Shown here: positions 8,839-20,400 of the stretch, one piece after another
Position numbering within the stretch: position 1 is the stretch's first letter
Layout of the letters: every line of letters begins with the position of its first letter
Assembly (NCBI GenBank): GCA_963756185.1
Contig: CAVWMS010000001.1
Coordinates: 496,001 to 560,000, forward strand
DNA: 64,000 bases
Direction of reading: 5' to 3'
From: DATAXI01 sp963756185
GTDB lineage: Bacteria > Verrucomicrobiota > Verrucomicrobiia > Chthoniobacterales > Chthoniobacteraceae
The notes under the pieces: generated by a model
The model's input: the letters and a program-made list of their open reading frames with translations, nothing else
The model's database searches: none
Told to the model about the DNA's origin: nothing
Position numbers and translations under genes: made by a program

Positions 8839-11094
8839 TTACTTGGCCGCGTCGTGCGCCGCCTTCATGGCGTCGTCGAATTTCTTCCTGTCTTCCGGCG
8901 TCCAGACTCCCATTTGCCAGCGCCAGCGCTCGAGGAGCTGCGGCGGCGCCTGGCCGGCGACCGCGGCGCGGTAACACCAGATGCGGAATGGCATTTGCAG
9001 CGGAATGGCGCCGCGGTCCGGCAGCGCTTCGTCAAGGTTTCCCCAAAGCCGGATGGCGGTTTGGACAAGGGGAGTAGGATTGAAGTTGTCAGGTATATCG
9101 GGGATGGGATAGGGGGCGGCGCCAAATCCGGGTAACTGCGGCATGGTGTCCGATTCCTGGTCGATCGGATCCAGAAAGACGCCCTGGAATTTGGTGACAT
9201 AACTTCGGTTCCTGCCGATGCGCACGACGTAATCCGCCGGGCCGCAAATCATAAATTGCTTGTAAACGCCTCCCCAGAAGTCTGTTACGCGAGTCCTTAC
9301 AAGCGGTGTGGCAGACTGGATTTTACTGTCGTCGCCGATGCCGGGAAGAATCTGCACGTCGAAATCGCGGTATTTGTTATTGTCTCCCAAATGGGCGTCA
9401 TAGTTCCTGAAATAAAGGCTGAGTTCGTGGACTCCATCGGGGACTTTTACGCGCACCCATAAGTCGGGCCCGTTATAGGATTCGGGATAAGTGTTTGTAT
9501 CGTAACTGTAATCGTTGACCTCGGCATCGCGGCGATGGCCGATGGTGGGATCGTAAAGGCTGCTTAATTCGTCGCTCGTTTTGTTGCCTTGATACCGCAC
9601 CGCGGCCGAAGTGTTGCCCTCATGATGCGGGCCGATTTGGACGGTTACCACGTAACCCGAGTGCAAGATATAATCCTGGTCCGGCTCCTGGTCGCCGTCG
9701 CTCATTGCGCAAAGTTTGGTATAGCCGGTGCCATAGCGCCCGATCCAATCGCCCTCGGTGCGCCAATCATCGGCGAGATAGTAAGCCTCGCCCGGTTGAA
9801 GCTCCTGTTTCATTTTGGCGAGGTAAGCGGTGAATGGGTCGGCGTCGGCGGGAACCGGCGCCGGGTCGGGCGCGGGCAATTTGGGCGGTGCGACGGCTGC
9901 GGCGGTGCCGGTTGCCGGCGGATTGTAGGCCGGTGCGTTGTCAAGCGTCAGCAGGCCGCCGGCATTTTCATCGTAAGCGGCGAAAAACGGCGGCTGATTG
10001 GGCAATGCGAGGATCGAGCGGATGATCACTGGGTGCTGTGGATCGACATTGGCCGTGATATCTTTGGCTGATTTGTCATCGAGGCGACAGAATTCAACTC
10101 CGGATTTGCGATAACCAAGCCAAAGATTGCTGCCGGATAGCGATATTGCTGTTATCCAATCCTCGGCGGGCATTGGAATTATGCTGAAAGTTTGAATTAC
10201 CCCCTGAAAAGGGTCTGCCGGAGTCGGAGTTGATCTGTAGTCCTTCCAATCCCGGCCATGGACGGATAACCAGGAGTAGTCCTTTTGACCGCTGGAACTG
10301 GCAAACAGGGAAATGCCCATCGGCGTCGCCGCCAGGATAAGGTCAGTGTGAGTAAACGAGGTGAATGCCATAGCGTTGACCATATCGGTGGCCAATCCCA
10401 TGCCTTTTGACTTATAACGAAGTTGCGGTGCGCTCGTTGCCGTTTGCCATTTCTTGTAATTGTCCAATGGGTTTGCCAAGGCGATGCCGTTGCATTGCGT
10501 ACCAACAAAAATCCGGCTGTCGCGGTCGAACGCGATGGAATCGATTTGATCCGATGGCAGGCCGGAAGCGCGAGTGTAGTAATCCCAATCCTGACGTTGC
10601 TCGGAGTACCGCGCCAGGCCCATATCCGTGGCGATCCAGACATCGCCATCCTTGGGCGAGATGGCGATGGCGAAGACACGGTCTCCCAGCGGGCCATCGA
10701 CGAATCCATAATTCCGCCACCTATCCCCATTGTAGACACTTACGCCATGATTGAGATGACCGGCCCAGACGCGATTCAACTTATCGACGGCAAGCGCGTA
10801 AACGCAATCGTCGCCAAGGCCATCCTTCGTGGTGAATTGGGTCCAGGACTTTTTGGCCGGATCGTATTTCCACAAGCCCTTTCCCTCCGTGCCCACCCAG
10901 ATATTGCCCGCCGCGTCGGAAGCGACAGAAGTGGCAAAGCCCCCCTGCTTGTAGTTATCCCAGCCGAGGGCGGGGACGAGCTTTGCGGTCGTTTGGTCCG
11001 CGCGGCAGACCGCGGCGAGCACACAGAGAAGCAGGGCAATGATGCAGCCGCGGACCGGCGAGGCGGAGGAGAGCGGCCGTACGGATGGAGTCAT
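8839..11094 (-). CDS. secreted two-component-propeller domain protein
   Basis: 751 aa. I choose ATG 11094 because it gives a normal signal peptide (RGCIIALLLCVLAAVCRA); the frame is open upstream to 11160 without one. The first half consists of beta-propeller repeats of the regulator-propeller type (DAAGNIWVGTEGKGLWKYD; DKLNRVWAGHLNHGVSVYN; KDGDVWIATDMGLARYSE). The second half has a beta-sandwich-like region (ADDWRTEGDWIGRYGTGY) seen in secreted proteins of this phylum. No membrane anchor, kinase or output domain follows, so it is not a sensor kinase by itself. It starts 16 nt after the DUF58 stop, so it is probably in that operon. Its exact role is unknown; the propeller may bind carbohydrate or protein. 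Confidence 0.75.
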   Translation of the reverse strand: MTPSVRPLSSASPVRGCIIALLLCVLAAVCRADQTTAKLVPALGWDNYKQGGFATSVASDAAGNIWVGTEGKGLWKYDPAKKSWTQFTTKDGLGDDCVYALAVDKLNRVWAGHLNHGVSVYNGDRWRNYGFVDGPLGDRVFAIAISPKDGDVWIATDMGLARYSEQRQDWDYYTRASGLPSDQIDSIAFDRDSRIFVGTQCNGIALANPLDNYKKWQTATSAPQLRYKSKGMGLATDMVNAMAFTSFTHTDLILAATPMGISLFASSSGQKDYSWLSVHGRDWKDYRSTPTPADPFQGVIQTFSIIPMPAEDWITAISLSGSNLWLGYRKSGVEFCRLDDKSAKDITANVDPQHPVIIRSILALPNQPPFFAAYDENAGGLLTLDNAPAYNPPATGTAAAVAPPKLPAPDPAPVPADADPFTAYLAKMKQELQPGEAYYLADDWRTEGDWIGRYGTGYTKLCAMSDGDQEPDQDYILHSGYVVTVQIGPHHEGNTSAAVRYQGNKTSDELSSLYDPTIGHRRDAEVNDYSYDTNTYPESYNGPDLWVRVKVPDGVHELSLYFRNYDAHLGDNNKYRDFDVQILPGIGDDSKIQSATPLVRTRVTDFWGGVYKQFMICGPADYVVRIGRNRSYVTKFQGVFLDPIDQESDTMPQLPGFGAAPYPIPDIPDNFNPTPLVQTAIRLWGNLDEALPDRGAIPLQMPFRIWCYRAAVAGQAPPQLLERWRWQMGVWTPEDRKKFDDAMKAAHDAAK

Positions 11095-11110
11095 ATACGG
11101 ATGAAAGAGG

Positions 11111-12000
11111 TTACTTTTTCCGTGATCGGTCGACAAGAAAACGGGAGACCACCTGCTCATAATCTTCGTCCGTGACGATGCGGCGATACTCCGTCTTGAA
11201 TTCGCTGCAGCCGCTCTTGAGCCTGTCGAGATAGCGGTTCAGTTCGTCGAAGTAGCGGGCCCGCATGATTTCCGGCTCGGCGAGCAGGGCGGATTGCGGT
11301 CTCGAGGTCGACGAAACGCGTCGGGATGCGTGAAATCGAAATTCAACTCCGCGCGGTCCAGCAGATGGAATACGGCGAGGTCATGCTTGCGGAAACGGAG
11401 GTGCTGGAAACAGGGGAGCAATGCATCCACGGGCGTGAAGAAATCTGAGAAGATGAGAACCATGCCGCGCTGCGGGATGCGTTCGGCCAGCGCATGCAGC
11501 GCGGGCACGAGCGCCGTCGAGCCCTTTGGTTTCAGTTCGCCGAGGCCCTCGAAGATGTTGGCAAGGTGGGCGGGGTTCCGGCGCGCGGGGATATCGAGAA
11601 ACGTTTTCTCGGCAAAGCAGGTCAGGCCGACGGCGTCGCCTTGATGCGACCAGCATGTAAGCGAGCGTCGCCGCCATGCGCCGCGCGTAATTCAGCTTGC
11701 TGATCCCCTGGCTCGCGTAGGCCATCGACGCGCTGCAATCGACCACCAGCCATGCGCGCAGGTTGGTGTCCGCCTCGAATTCCTTGAGATAGAAGCGGTC
11801 GGTGCGCGCATAGACGCGCCAGTCGAGCAGGCGCACATCATCGCCCGGCACATACTTGCGGTACTCGGCGAACTCGACGCTCGAGCCCTTGTGCGGGCTC
11901 TTGTGCTGGCCGGACATGTTGCCCGCCATCGGTACGCGCGCGTGGACCTGCGCGCGCATCAGCCGCGCCACGGCCTTTGGGTCAACCAGTTCGGAACGTT

Positions 12001-12004
<4 letters not shown>
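11111..12004 (-). CDS. DUF58 domain protein, frameshifted as sequenced
   Basis: The reconstructed product is about 300 aa. Translation starts at a GTG at 12004 that overlaps the MoxR stop (GTGA, 4 nt). The N-terminal part contains the family signature EYRKYVPGDDVRLLDWRVYARTDRFYLKEFE... and a vWA-like segment, VVDCSASMAYAS. Continuation needs one switch near 11650 (to SHQGDAVGLTCFAEKTF) and another near 11325 (to RFVDLETAIR). The end, YRRIVTDEDYEQVVSRFL followed by a basic tail, is typical. DUF58 proteins are the near-obligate partners of MoxR AAA+ ATPases and are thought to act with them in maturation of envelope complexes or metallo-enzymes. Confidence 0.85.
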
Positions 12005-13047
<1,043 letters not shown>

Positions 13048-13091
13048 ATGGTGGCGTAAGGAGGGTAGCCGGTTCAAGGAAGGTTGCAACC

Positions 13092-14300
13092 CTATCCCCG
13101 AAGCCAGAGTTGCCCGGCGAGCGCGCAGAGCAGGACGATGAGCCAGGAGGGAAACCGCCAGACAAAAAGCAGCGCGAAGGCGGCGAGCGCGAGCGCAAGG
13201 TCGCGGCTCGTGTGAATGGCGGTGGTCCAGAGCGGGTCATAGAGCGCGGCGAGCAGAATGCCGGTCACGGCGGCGTTCATGCCGCGGAGCGCGGCCTGCG
13301 CGGAGCGGGTGCGGCGCAACATTTCCCACAACGGGATGGCCCCGGCCAGGAGCAGCAACGGGGAAAGATAGATGCCGAGCAGGCAAATGAGCGCGCCGAG
13401 CCAGCCATTCGGCTGCTGCCTGGCTGCGGCGCCGAGATATGCCGCGAAGGAAAAGAGCGGGCCGGGCATTGCCTGGACGAGGCCGTAACCGGCGACAAAG
13501 GTGCCGTCATCGACCCAGCCGCGATTGACGACCTGGGATTGCAGGAGGGGCAGCACCACGTGGCCGCCGCCAAAGACCAGCGCGCCGACGCGGTAAAAGG
13601 CGCTGAAATACTCGAGCCCGCGCAGGTGCGTGCGCGCGGCAGCCAGCGGGAGAAGGAGAAGCAACAGCAGGAAAAGCAGAAGCGCCACGGCGCCGCGGGC
13701 ATGGCTGAGTGTGAAGGGAAGGGGCGCAGGTGTCTTGGGGACCTTGATGCGGCGATAGCGCGCCCAGCCGAGGATGCCGCCCGCGATGATGACCAGCAGC
13801 GGCGTGGTGCCAGCCGGCATGAGGAGCATCACCATGGCGGCGAGGAGGGCCATGGTCAGCCGCGAGCGATCCGGGCAAAGCTGCGTGCCCATTCCCCAAA
13901 CCGCCCGGGCCACCACGGCCACGGCGGCGATCTTCAGGCCGGCCAGCCATCCGGCGTGGGGAATGGCGCCAATCGAGGCCGCGCCGCAGCCGCAAGCCGC
14001 CATGATGAGCGCCGAGGGCAAAGTGAATCCAAGCCAGCAGACCAGGCCCCCCGCCAATCCCCGCGTCGCCAGGCCGATCCCAAAAATGACCTGGCTGCTG
14101 GCGGGACCGGGCAGGGATTGGCACAGGGAAATGAGGTCGGCGTAGGCGAGCTCGTCCAGCCAGCGCCGCCGGGCCACGTATTCCTCGCGGAAATAACCGA
14201 GATGCGCCACCGGCCCGCCAAAAGAGGTCAGACCCAGCCGCAGCGCGGAGAGAAAGAGGCCAAGGACGGTCGGGGGCCGCGTTGGAGGAGGCGCTGGCAC
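13092..14300 (-). CDS. chrA: chromate transporter, CHR family
   Basis: 402 aa, the full-length two-domain form. Both halves carry the family hallmark: LTSFGGPVAHLGYFREEYV in the N-terminal half and LVFGGGHVVLPLLQSQVV in the C-terminal half, each followed by a PGP signature (SLPGPASSQ and AMPGPLFSF). About ten hydrophobic helices are evident. CHR proteins export chromate, probably exchanging it with sulfate, and give chromate resistance; some may transport other oxyanions. No chrB regulator is adjacent. It ends 44 nt before moxR in the same orientation, so it may be cotranscribed, although a functional link is not obvious. GC and codon use look like the neighbours. Confidence 0.93.
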   Translation of the reverse strand: MPAPPPTRPPTVLGLFLSALRLGLTSFGGPVAHLGYFREEYVARRRWLDELAYADLISLCQSLPGPASSQVIFGIGLATRGLAGGLVCWLGFTLPSALIMAACGCGAASIGAIPHAGWLAGLKIAAVAVVARAVWGMGTQLCPDRSRLTMALLAAMVMLLMPAGTTPLLVIIAGGILGWARYRRIKVPKTPAPLPFTLSHARGAVALLLFLLLLLLLPLAAARTHLRGLEYFSAFYRVGALVFGGGHVVLPLLQSQVVNRGWVDDGTFVAGYGLVQAMPGPLFSFAAYLGAAARQQPNGWLGALICLLGIYLSPLLLLAGAIPLWEMLRRTRSAQAALRGMNAAVTGILLAALYDPLWTTAIHTSRDLALALAAFALLFVWRFPSWLIVLLCALAGQLWLRG

Positions 14301-14430
14301 GCGCGGTATTTAGCGGGCCGGGCCACGGATGGCGATGGGGGATTTCGGGCACTTCGAAGGAATTTGCGAGGCGTGGCAGAGGGCGTTGGTCACATTTTGC
14401 CGATTCCCGCTTTCCTATTCAGTGGTCCCT

Positions 14431-14471
14431 AAAAAGCGAATCGCCTCTCCGGCCCCCAAGACCGGAGAGGC
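14431..14471 (-). terminator. intrinsic terminator after the first PEP-CTERM gene
   Basis: Perfect 10-bp arms GCCTCTCCGG / CCGGAGAGGC (14443-14452 and 14462-14471) enclose a 9-nt loop. On the minus strand GATTCGCTTTTT follows, giving a T-run eight bases after the stem. The hairpin begins 21 nt beyond the stop codon at 14492, the expected place for a rho-independent terminator. Confidence 0.85.
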
Positions 14472-14491
14472 ATTACTCGCTGCGCTATCAG

Positions 14492-17400
14492 TCAGATCCC
14501 CATCGGACGTTTGCGCAACTTCTGGATGCTGAGGAGCAATCCAAATCCAAGGATAATCATTCCCCACGTCTCGGGTTCGGGAACGACAGTCAAAGTAAGG
14601 CCATCGGCGCCGTAGCCGGCTTGATAGACATTGCCCTGGGAGGCAAAGATCTGGCCGTTGGAGAGGTTCGAGAACGAGCCGGTCAGGCCGTTGGTCGTCG
14701 AGATGACGTTGAAGACATCTCCCATGGTCAACGCGCCCGGAGAGGAGGCGATGTCATCGAAGGTGAACTCAGCGCCGGAGATGCTGACAGCCGAGGCGAG
14801 CAGCTCGGAGGAGCCGTTTCCGGCGCCGCCGTTGGTGCTATCCAGGTTGAACACGAAGTCCGCGTCGGAGAGCAGGGAGACGGTGCTGCCGGTGGTCAGG
14901 GTGCCCACTGAGCCGGTATTTCCGGGTTCGAGCAGGGCGGTGCCGGCGGCGTCGGTGCCATTGCCGATGGTGACGGGGTTCGCAATGTAGCCGGTGCCGA
15001 GCAGGGTGGCGTCGGTCACGGTGACGCTCGACGAGCCGTTGAGCGAGCCAGTCAGGTTGAGGGAGCCGGCAGTGATCGTCGTCGGCCCAGTGTAGGTTTC
15101 AACACTGTTGAAAGTCACATTCTGCAGGCTGCCGATCAGCTCAACGGCGCCGCTGCCGGAGATGCCCTTCGGGAAGGAGGTGCCTTCCGTGACGCCGGAG
15201 TTGGTGCGATCAAACACGAGGGTGCCATCATCCACGATGAAGCTGTCAGTCCCGGTGGCGAGGCGCCCGGTGGTGCCGCCGTCGCCCAGCATCAAGGTGG
15301 CGCCGGAGTTGATATAGGTCGGGCCGTTATAAGTGCTCTGGGCGGCCAGGGCCGTGATGCCGTTTCCGGCAAATGTAAGCGAATTGTTCCCCGAAAACTC
15401 GGCAATCGGCGCGGAGACCACCAAATCCGGTTCGAATCCACTCACGTCCGTGCCGCGGGTCACGTTGAACGTGCCGCTGGTCTCGAGGGCGGTCTGGGCG
15501 CTGATGGTTGCGGGATTGCCGCTCGCATCGGAGGTCGCATTCAGGAAATTACCGTTGGCGTTGGGAGTATCCCATGAGTAAGCCCCGTTGTTGTTGCCGA
15601 CGCCCGCGGCAGCGATGGTGCCGCCATCCATGGTGACCGTGTTTTGAATCGTGTCGCGATCGCCGGAGTTGCCATTGTAGAGGGTGCCGTCATTGAGGGT
15701 CACAACATTCCTGCCGGCAGTGTAGCCGAGCGTATCATTGTTGGTGAGTTGCAACTCGGCGCCGGCATTGACCGTAATGGCCGGGGAGGCGAGGGCTCCG
15801 TTCGAGCCGCTGGCCGCGGTCAGCGTCAACGTGCCGCTGTTGATCGTGGTGTTGCCGGTATAAGTATTGACGCCGTTGAGAGTGAGCGAGCCGTTGCCGG
15901 TGAGGCTCAGGCCGCCGGTGTTGCTGCTGCCGAGGGCGGAGCCGTACGACACGCTCTGGCCATTCACGTCAATGGCAATGGAGCCCGAGCTGTTGACGAT
16001 CTGTGAAGAGAAGTCCGCCTGGTTGCTGGTGCTGTATTGCAGCGTGCCGCCGCCGAAGGTGATATTGCCGCCGCCGGCAAGGGCGCCTGCGTTGCCGACA
16101 TTGAGGATGCCGCCATTGATCGAGGTGGCGCCGGTGAAGCTGTTGCTGCCGGTGAGGGTCAGCGTCGAGGAACCCGACTTGGTCAACCCGCCGGCGTCGA
16201 TGATCGGCTGGCCGCCGATGGTGTAGTTATCCGTATTCGAGTTGACCGTCATGGAACCGACGGTAACCGAGTTATAGGCATCGCCGCTGACAGTGCCGCT
16301 CTGCACCGTGATGTTGGTATTGCTCGGGCCGTCGCCGAAGGTGACCGAGTCACCGTCAAAGAACTGGCCGGTCGGAGTAACTGCCGCGCTGTCATTCCAG
16401 TTCTCGGTGGTGGCGATATCCCAGTAATTGCCATTGGCCCCGGTGCCGGTCCAGATGATCGAGGCCGCGCCGCCGCCGACGGTAACGAGCAGGGAGTTGC
16501 CGGAGAAGCTGGGCGTATAAGAGGCCGGGCGGACCAGCGGATCGCCGGTGGGGTTATTGACAGTCGGGAGGGCCGCGCCGCTGCCAATGTTCGAGCTCGC
16601 GCCGCTAAGCACCGTGTAGACGCCCGCGTCGGATCCCGCGTTGGGAGTCAGGGTCCAGTCGGAGCTGACGGTGGGCAGAGTCAGGGCGCCAAGGACATTG
16701 ATGAAGTCGTAGGTGCTGCCCGCTGAACTGCTGTTGTTGAGGTCGACGAGCAACTGCCCGCCGTTCATGGTCAGGTTTTCCATCGTCAACTCGCCGATGG
16801 AATTGTTCGTGCCAGTGGTCCCGGCGGTCAGGGTGGCGATATTGGATCCGTTGTTGGCGGGAAGGGTTACGCTGCCCATCACGCCGTTGCTCGTGCCGTT
16901 GCCGTTGCCGGCGAGAACGGGGTTGCCCGGGAGCGTGGTATCGTCGAGGACGACGTTGCCTGCTTCTGCCAGGGAGCCGGTTACGATGAGAGTACCGTTC
17001 TCCACGGTCGTGTTGCCGGTGTAGCTTTCGTTGCCGCTGAGCACCAGGGCGCCGGAGCCAACCTGCGTCACCGCGCCACCGCCGGAGATGCCGGAGGCAA
17101 AGTCCGTGCCCTCGGTGACGGTGTTCGAGCGGTTGAAGATGAGGGTGCCGTTGTCCGTGATGACCGCGCCGGTGCCCGTATTGAGCGAGCCGGTCGTGCC
17201 GCCGTTGCCCAGCATCAAGGTGGCGCCGGAGCTGATGGTGGTGGGCTTATTGTAGGTATTGGCCGCGGTGAAGTCCGCGATGCCATTGCCGGCAATGGTC
17301 AGTGAGTTACCGCCGCCGCCTTCTTCGGCAATCACGCCGGAGACCAGCAAGTCAGGCTCGAGGCCGGTTACGTCCAAGCCGCGCGTGACATCGAACGTGC

Positions 17401-20400
17401 CGCTGGTCTGGATGGCGGTTTGGGCGGTAATGGTTGCCGGGTTGCCGCTGGCATCCGAGGTCGCGTCCAGAAGGTTATTGCCCGTCTGGGCATCCCAGGA
17501 GTAGGAGCCGCCGCTGTTGCCCGTGCCAACCGCCGCAACCGTGCCGCCGGTCATGCTGAGCGTGTTCTGAAGAGTGTCGCGGGCGGTCGAGGTGTTATCC
17601 AGGAGCGTGCCGTCATTGATGGTCACCACGTTCCTGCCGACGGTGTAACCCAGCGTATCCTGGTTGGTCAGAACCAATGTGGCCCCGGAATTAATGATCA
17701 CGTTCGAGGAAGCCAGCGCGCCATTGCCGCTGTTTGCCGCGGTCAACACGAGCGAGCCGCTGCTGACGACCGTGTTGCCGGTGTAAGTGTTCACCCCGTT
17801 GAGGGTAAGGGTGCCGGCGCCGAGCTTGGTCAGGCCGCCGACGTTGCTGCTGGCGATGCCGTTGGCAAAGCTGACGTTTTGGCCATTGGTATCGATCTGG
17901 ATCGTCGTGCTGCTGCTGGCGATCTGGCCCGAGACATCCTCGAGTCCGACCGGGCCGTACTGCAGCGTGCCGCCGCCGAAGCTGATGCTGCCGACGCCGC
18001 CCAGCGCGCCGGCGTTGTCGATATTGAGGATGCCGGCGTTGATATTGGTGGTTCCGGCAAAGCTATTGCTGCCGGTCAGGGTCAGCGTTGCGTTGCCGGA
18101 TTTCAGGATGCCGCCAGGGCTGACGATCGGGTTGCCGCCAATGGTGTAATTGGTGGTATTGGCACTGGCCGTGATCGAACTGGGCTCCACATTCGCCTCG
18201 AGGTTGGTGCCGCTCTGAATGGTGATGTTGGTATTGATGCCGGTGTCGTTGAAGGTCACGGCGTCACCGTCGTAGAACGTGCCGGTGGGAGTGGAGGCCG
18301 AGCTGTCATTCCAGTTCTGGGTGGTGTTCACATCCCAGATGCCATTGCCGCCGCCGCCGTTGGTGCCGGTCCAGATAATCGAGGCCGCGCCGCCCGCGAC
18401 AGTGATTTGCAGCGAGTTGCCGGAGAAGCCCGGCATATAAGTGGTGGGACGAATGAGCGGGCTGGCGCCCGGCGAATTCATCGTCGGCAGAGCCGCATTG
18501 GCGCCGATGTTCGAAGTGCCGCCGGTCAACACCGTGTAGACACCGGCTGCCGCTCCCGCGCTGGGAGTGACCGTCCACGCGCCGGTCGAGATCGGCAATG
18601 TGAGTGAGCCGGTAACATTGATGAAGTCGTAAGTGGCGCCGGGGGTGGTGTTATTGGTCAGCGCGAGAGCCAGTTGGCCGCCGTTCAACGTGAGGCTGGT
18701 CATCGTCAGCTTGCCGATCGAGTTCGATGTTCCGGTCGTGCCGGGGCTGATCGTGGCGAAATTGGCGCCGTTGTTGGTGGGAAGGGTTACATTGCCCAGG
18801 ACGCCGCTCGATGTTCCATTGCCATTGCCGGCGAGGACCGGGCTACCCGGGATTGTGGTGTCATCCAGGGTCACCGTGCCGGCAGTCGCAACCGAGCCGG
18901 TGACAACCAGAACGCCGTTCTCAACGTCGGTCGTGCCGGTGTAGTTATTGGTGCCCGAAAGGGTGAGCGTGCCGGTACCAACCTTGGTGACACTGACGCC
19001 TTGGGTGCCGCTACCATTGAAGCTGCCGATGGTGCCGGCGAAGGTGCTGGTGGCATTGTTATTGCCCACCACCAGCGTGCCGCCGCTGGGATTGCTGGTT
19101 ACGTTGGTATCGGCGGGGATGCCGGTAAAACCATCTCCCGAGCTGCTCAGGCCGTTGACGTTCTGGATGCTGCCACCCAGGTCCAACTGGGCATACTGAC
19201 TCAAACCTCCGCCGATCAGGATCAGGTTCCCGGCGCTGGCGCCATAGGGCAGGAGGTTGTTATGGGCCGAATTACTGTCCCAAACGGTCACCTGCTCAGC
19301 GCTGGTGATACCGCCGTAAGCGGCGCTGTCGATGATGGTGTCACCCTGGTAAGTGTTCTGCGAGGACATGCCCAGGTGCATGCTGCCCGAGCCGTAAGAA
19401 CCGACCACAATCAGGCCGCCCGGGCCGGTGATTGGGTTATCGATCGTCGAGCTATTGCCCGTGCCAATGACGGACGTGCCGGACAGCGTGATGTTGCCGC
19501 TGAGCGTGTTGGTCTGGATGCGCAGAGCTATCGGGTCGCCCCAACCCGAGGCAGAGTTGTTGATGTCTCCATAGCCGTCGATGTTAAAGTTATTCGAGAC
19601 AGTTCCGTTGGAGTTCAGGAAAGCTTCGCCGCCGGGCTCGACATAGACGGTGCCGGTGCCGAAGCTGGTGGTGGTGTCAGCCTGGACGCGACCTTCGTTA
19701 ATGTAAGTGTTGCCGGTGTAGGTGCTGGGGGCATGAAGCTGGATACTGCTATTGCCCGAGTCGGCGATGTTCACGGTCGTCACGCCGCTGCCGTTGTTCT
19801 TGATGGGGACGACGATTTCGAGCCAGCCGCTTGTGGTATCGATCAGGCTGAGCGTGCCGGAGGTGTTGGTGGCGCCGGCGCCCGCGGTAATGTATCCGCT
19901 CGAAGTGGTGTTGCCGATGTTTAACTGATCGCCCTTCGAGTTGGCATTGAAAATGCCGCCATTGGCGCCGAGCATCAGGATGCCGCTGGACGACATATTG
20001 ATTGTCTCGGCGGTGGTGGCGGAGCTGGGAGACCAGATCAACGAATTGATATCGACGGAGGAATTGATCGTGCTGCCGGTGCCGCCGTTGCCCGTAAGCT
20101 CGACGTTGTTCGACGCGCCGTTGGAGATGCCGCCGTTCTGGCCCACCGCCGTGAAACTGGCGCTGGCGTAGGGAACGATGTTGCCGCTGCCGTTGATGGT
20201 GGCCCAGGTGGTGTTGCTGATGATGGCGAAGCCGCCAAGGATACCGTTCGCATTGGCCAGTCCCGAATTCGAGACGTTAATGGTGCCGCCGCCCGAGTTG
20301 AACTGAAACACGCTCGGCTCGTCCAGCGTGATTGCCCCGTTGAGCGCCAGTTCGCTCGCGCCCGTGGCGATGGCATAGTTGCCGCCCGAGAAAGTCAGCG

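Noticed and set aside
7430..8974. 514-aa plus-strand frame running through the 7-bp repeat array
   Set aside because: Antisense to the BatA-like gene and without start signal or domain. It stays open across the array only because the 7-nt units contain no stop in that frame.
13110..14432. 440-aa plus-strand frame
   Set aside because: Antisense to the chromate transporter; Glu/Arg/Gln-rich low-complexity translation.
17420..19924. 395-aa and 416-aa open frames on the plus strand
   Set aside because: Antisense to the PEP-CTERM beta-helix gene. The Ala/Gly/Val/Arg-rich translations mirror the repeated Gly/Thr/Asn codons of the real gene.
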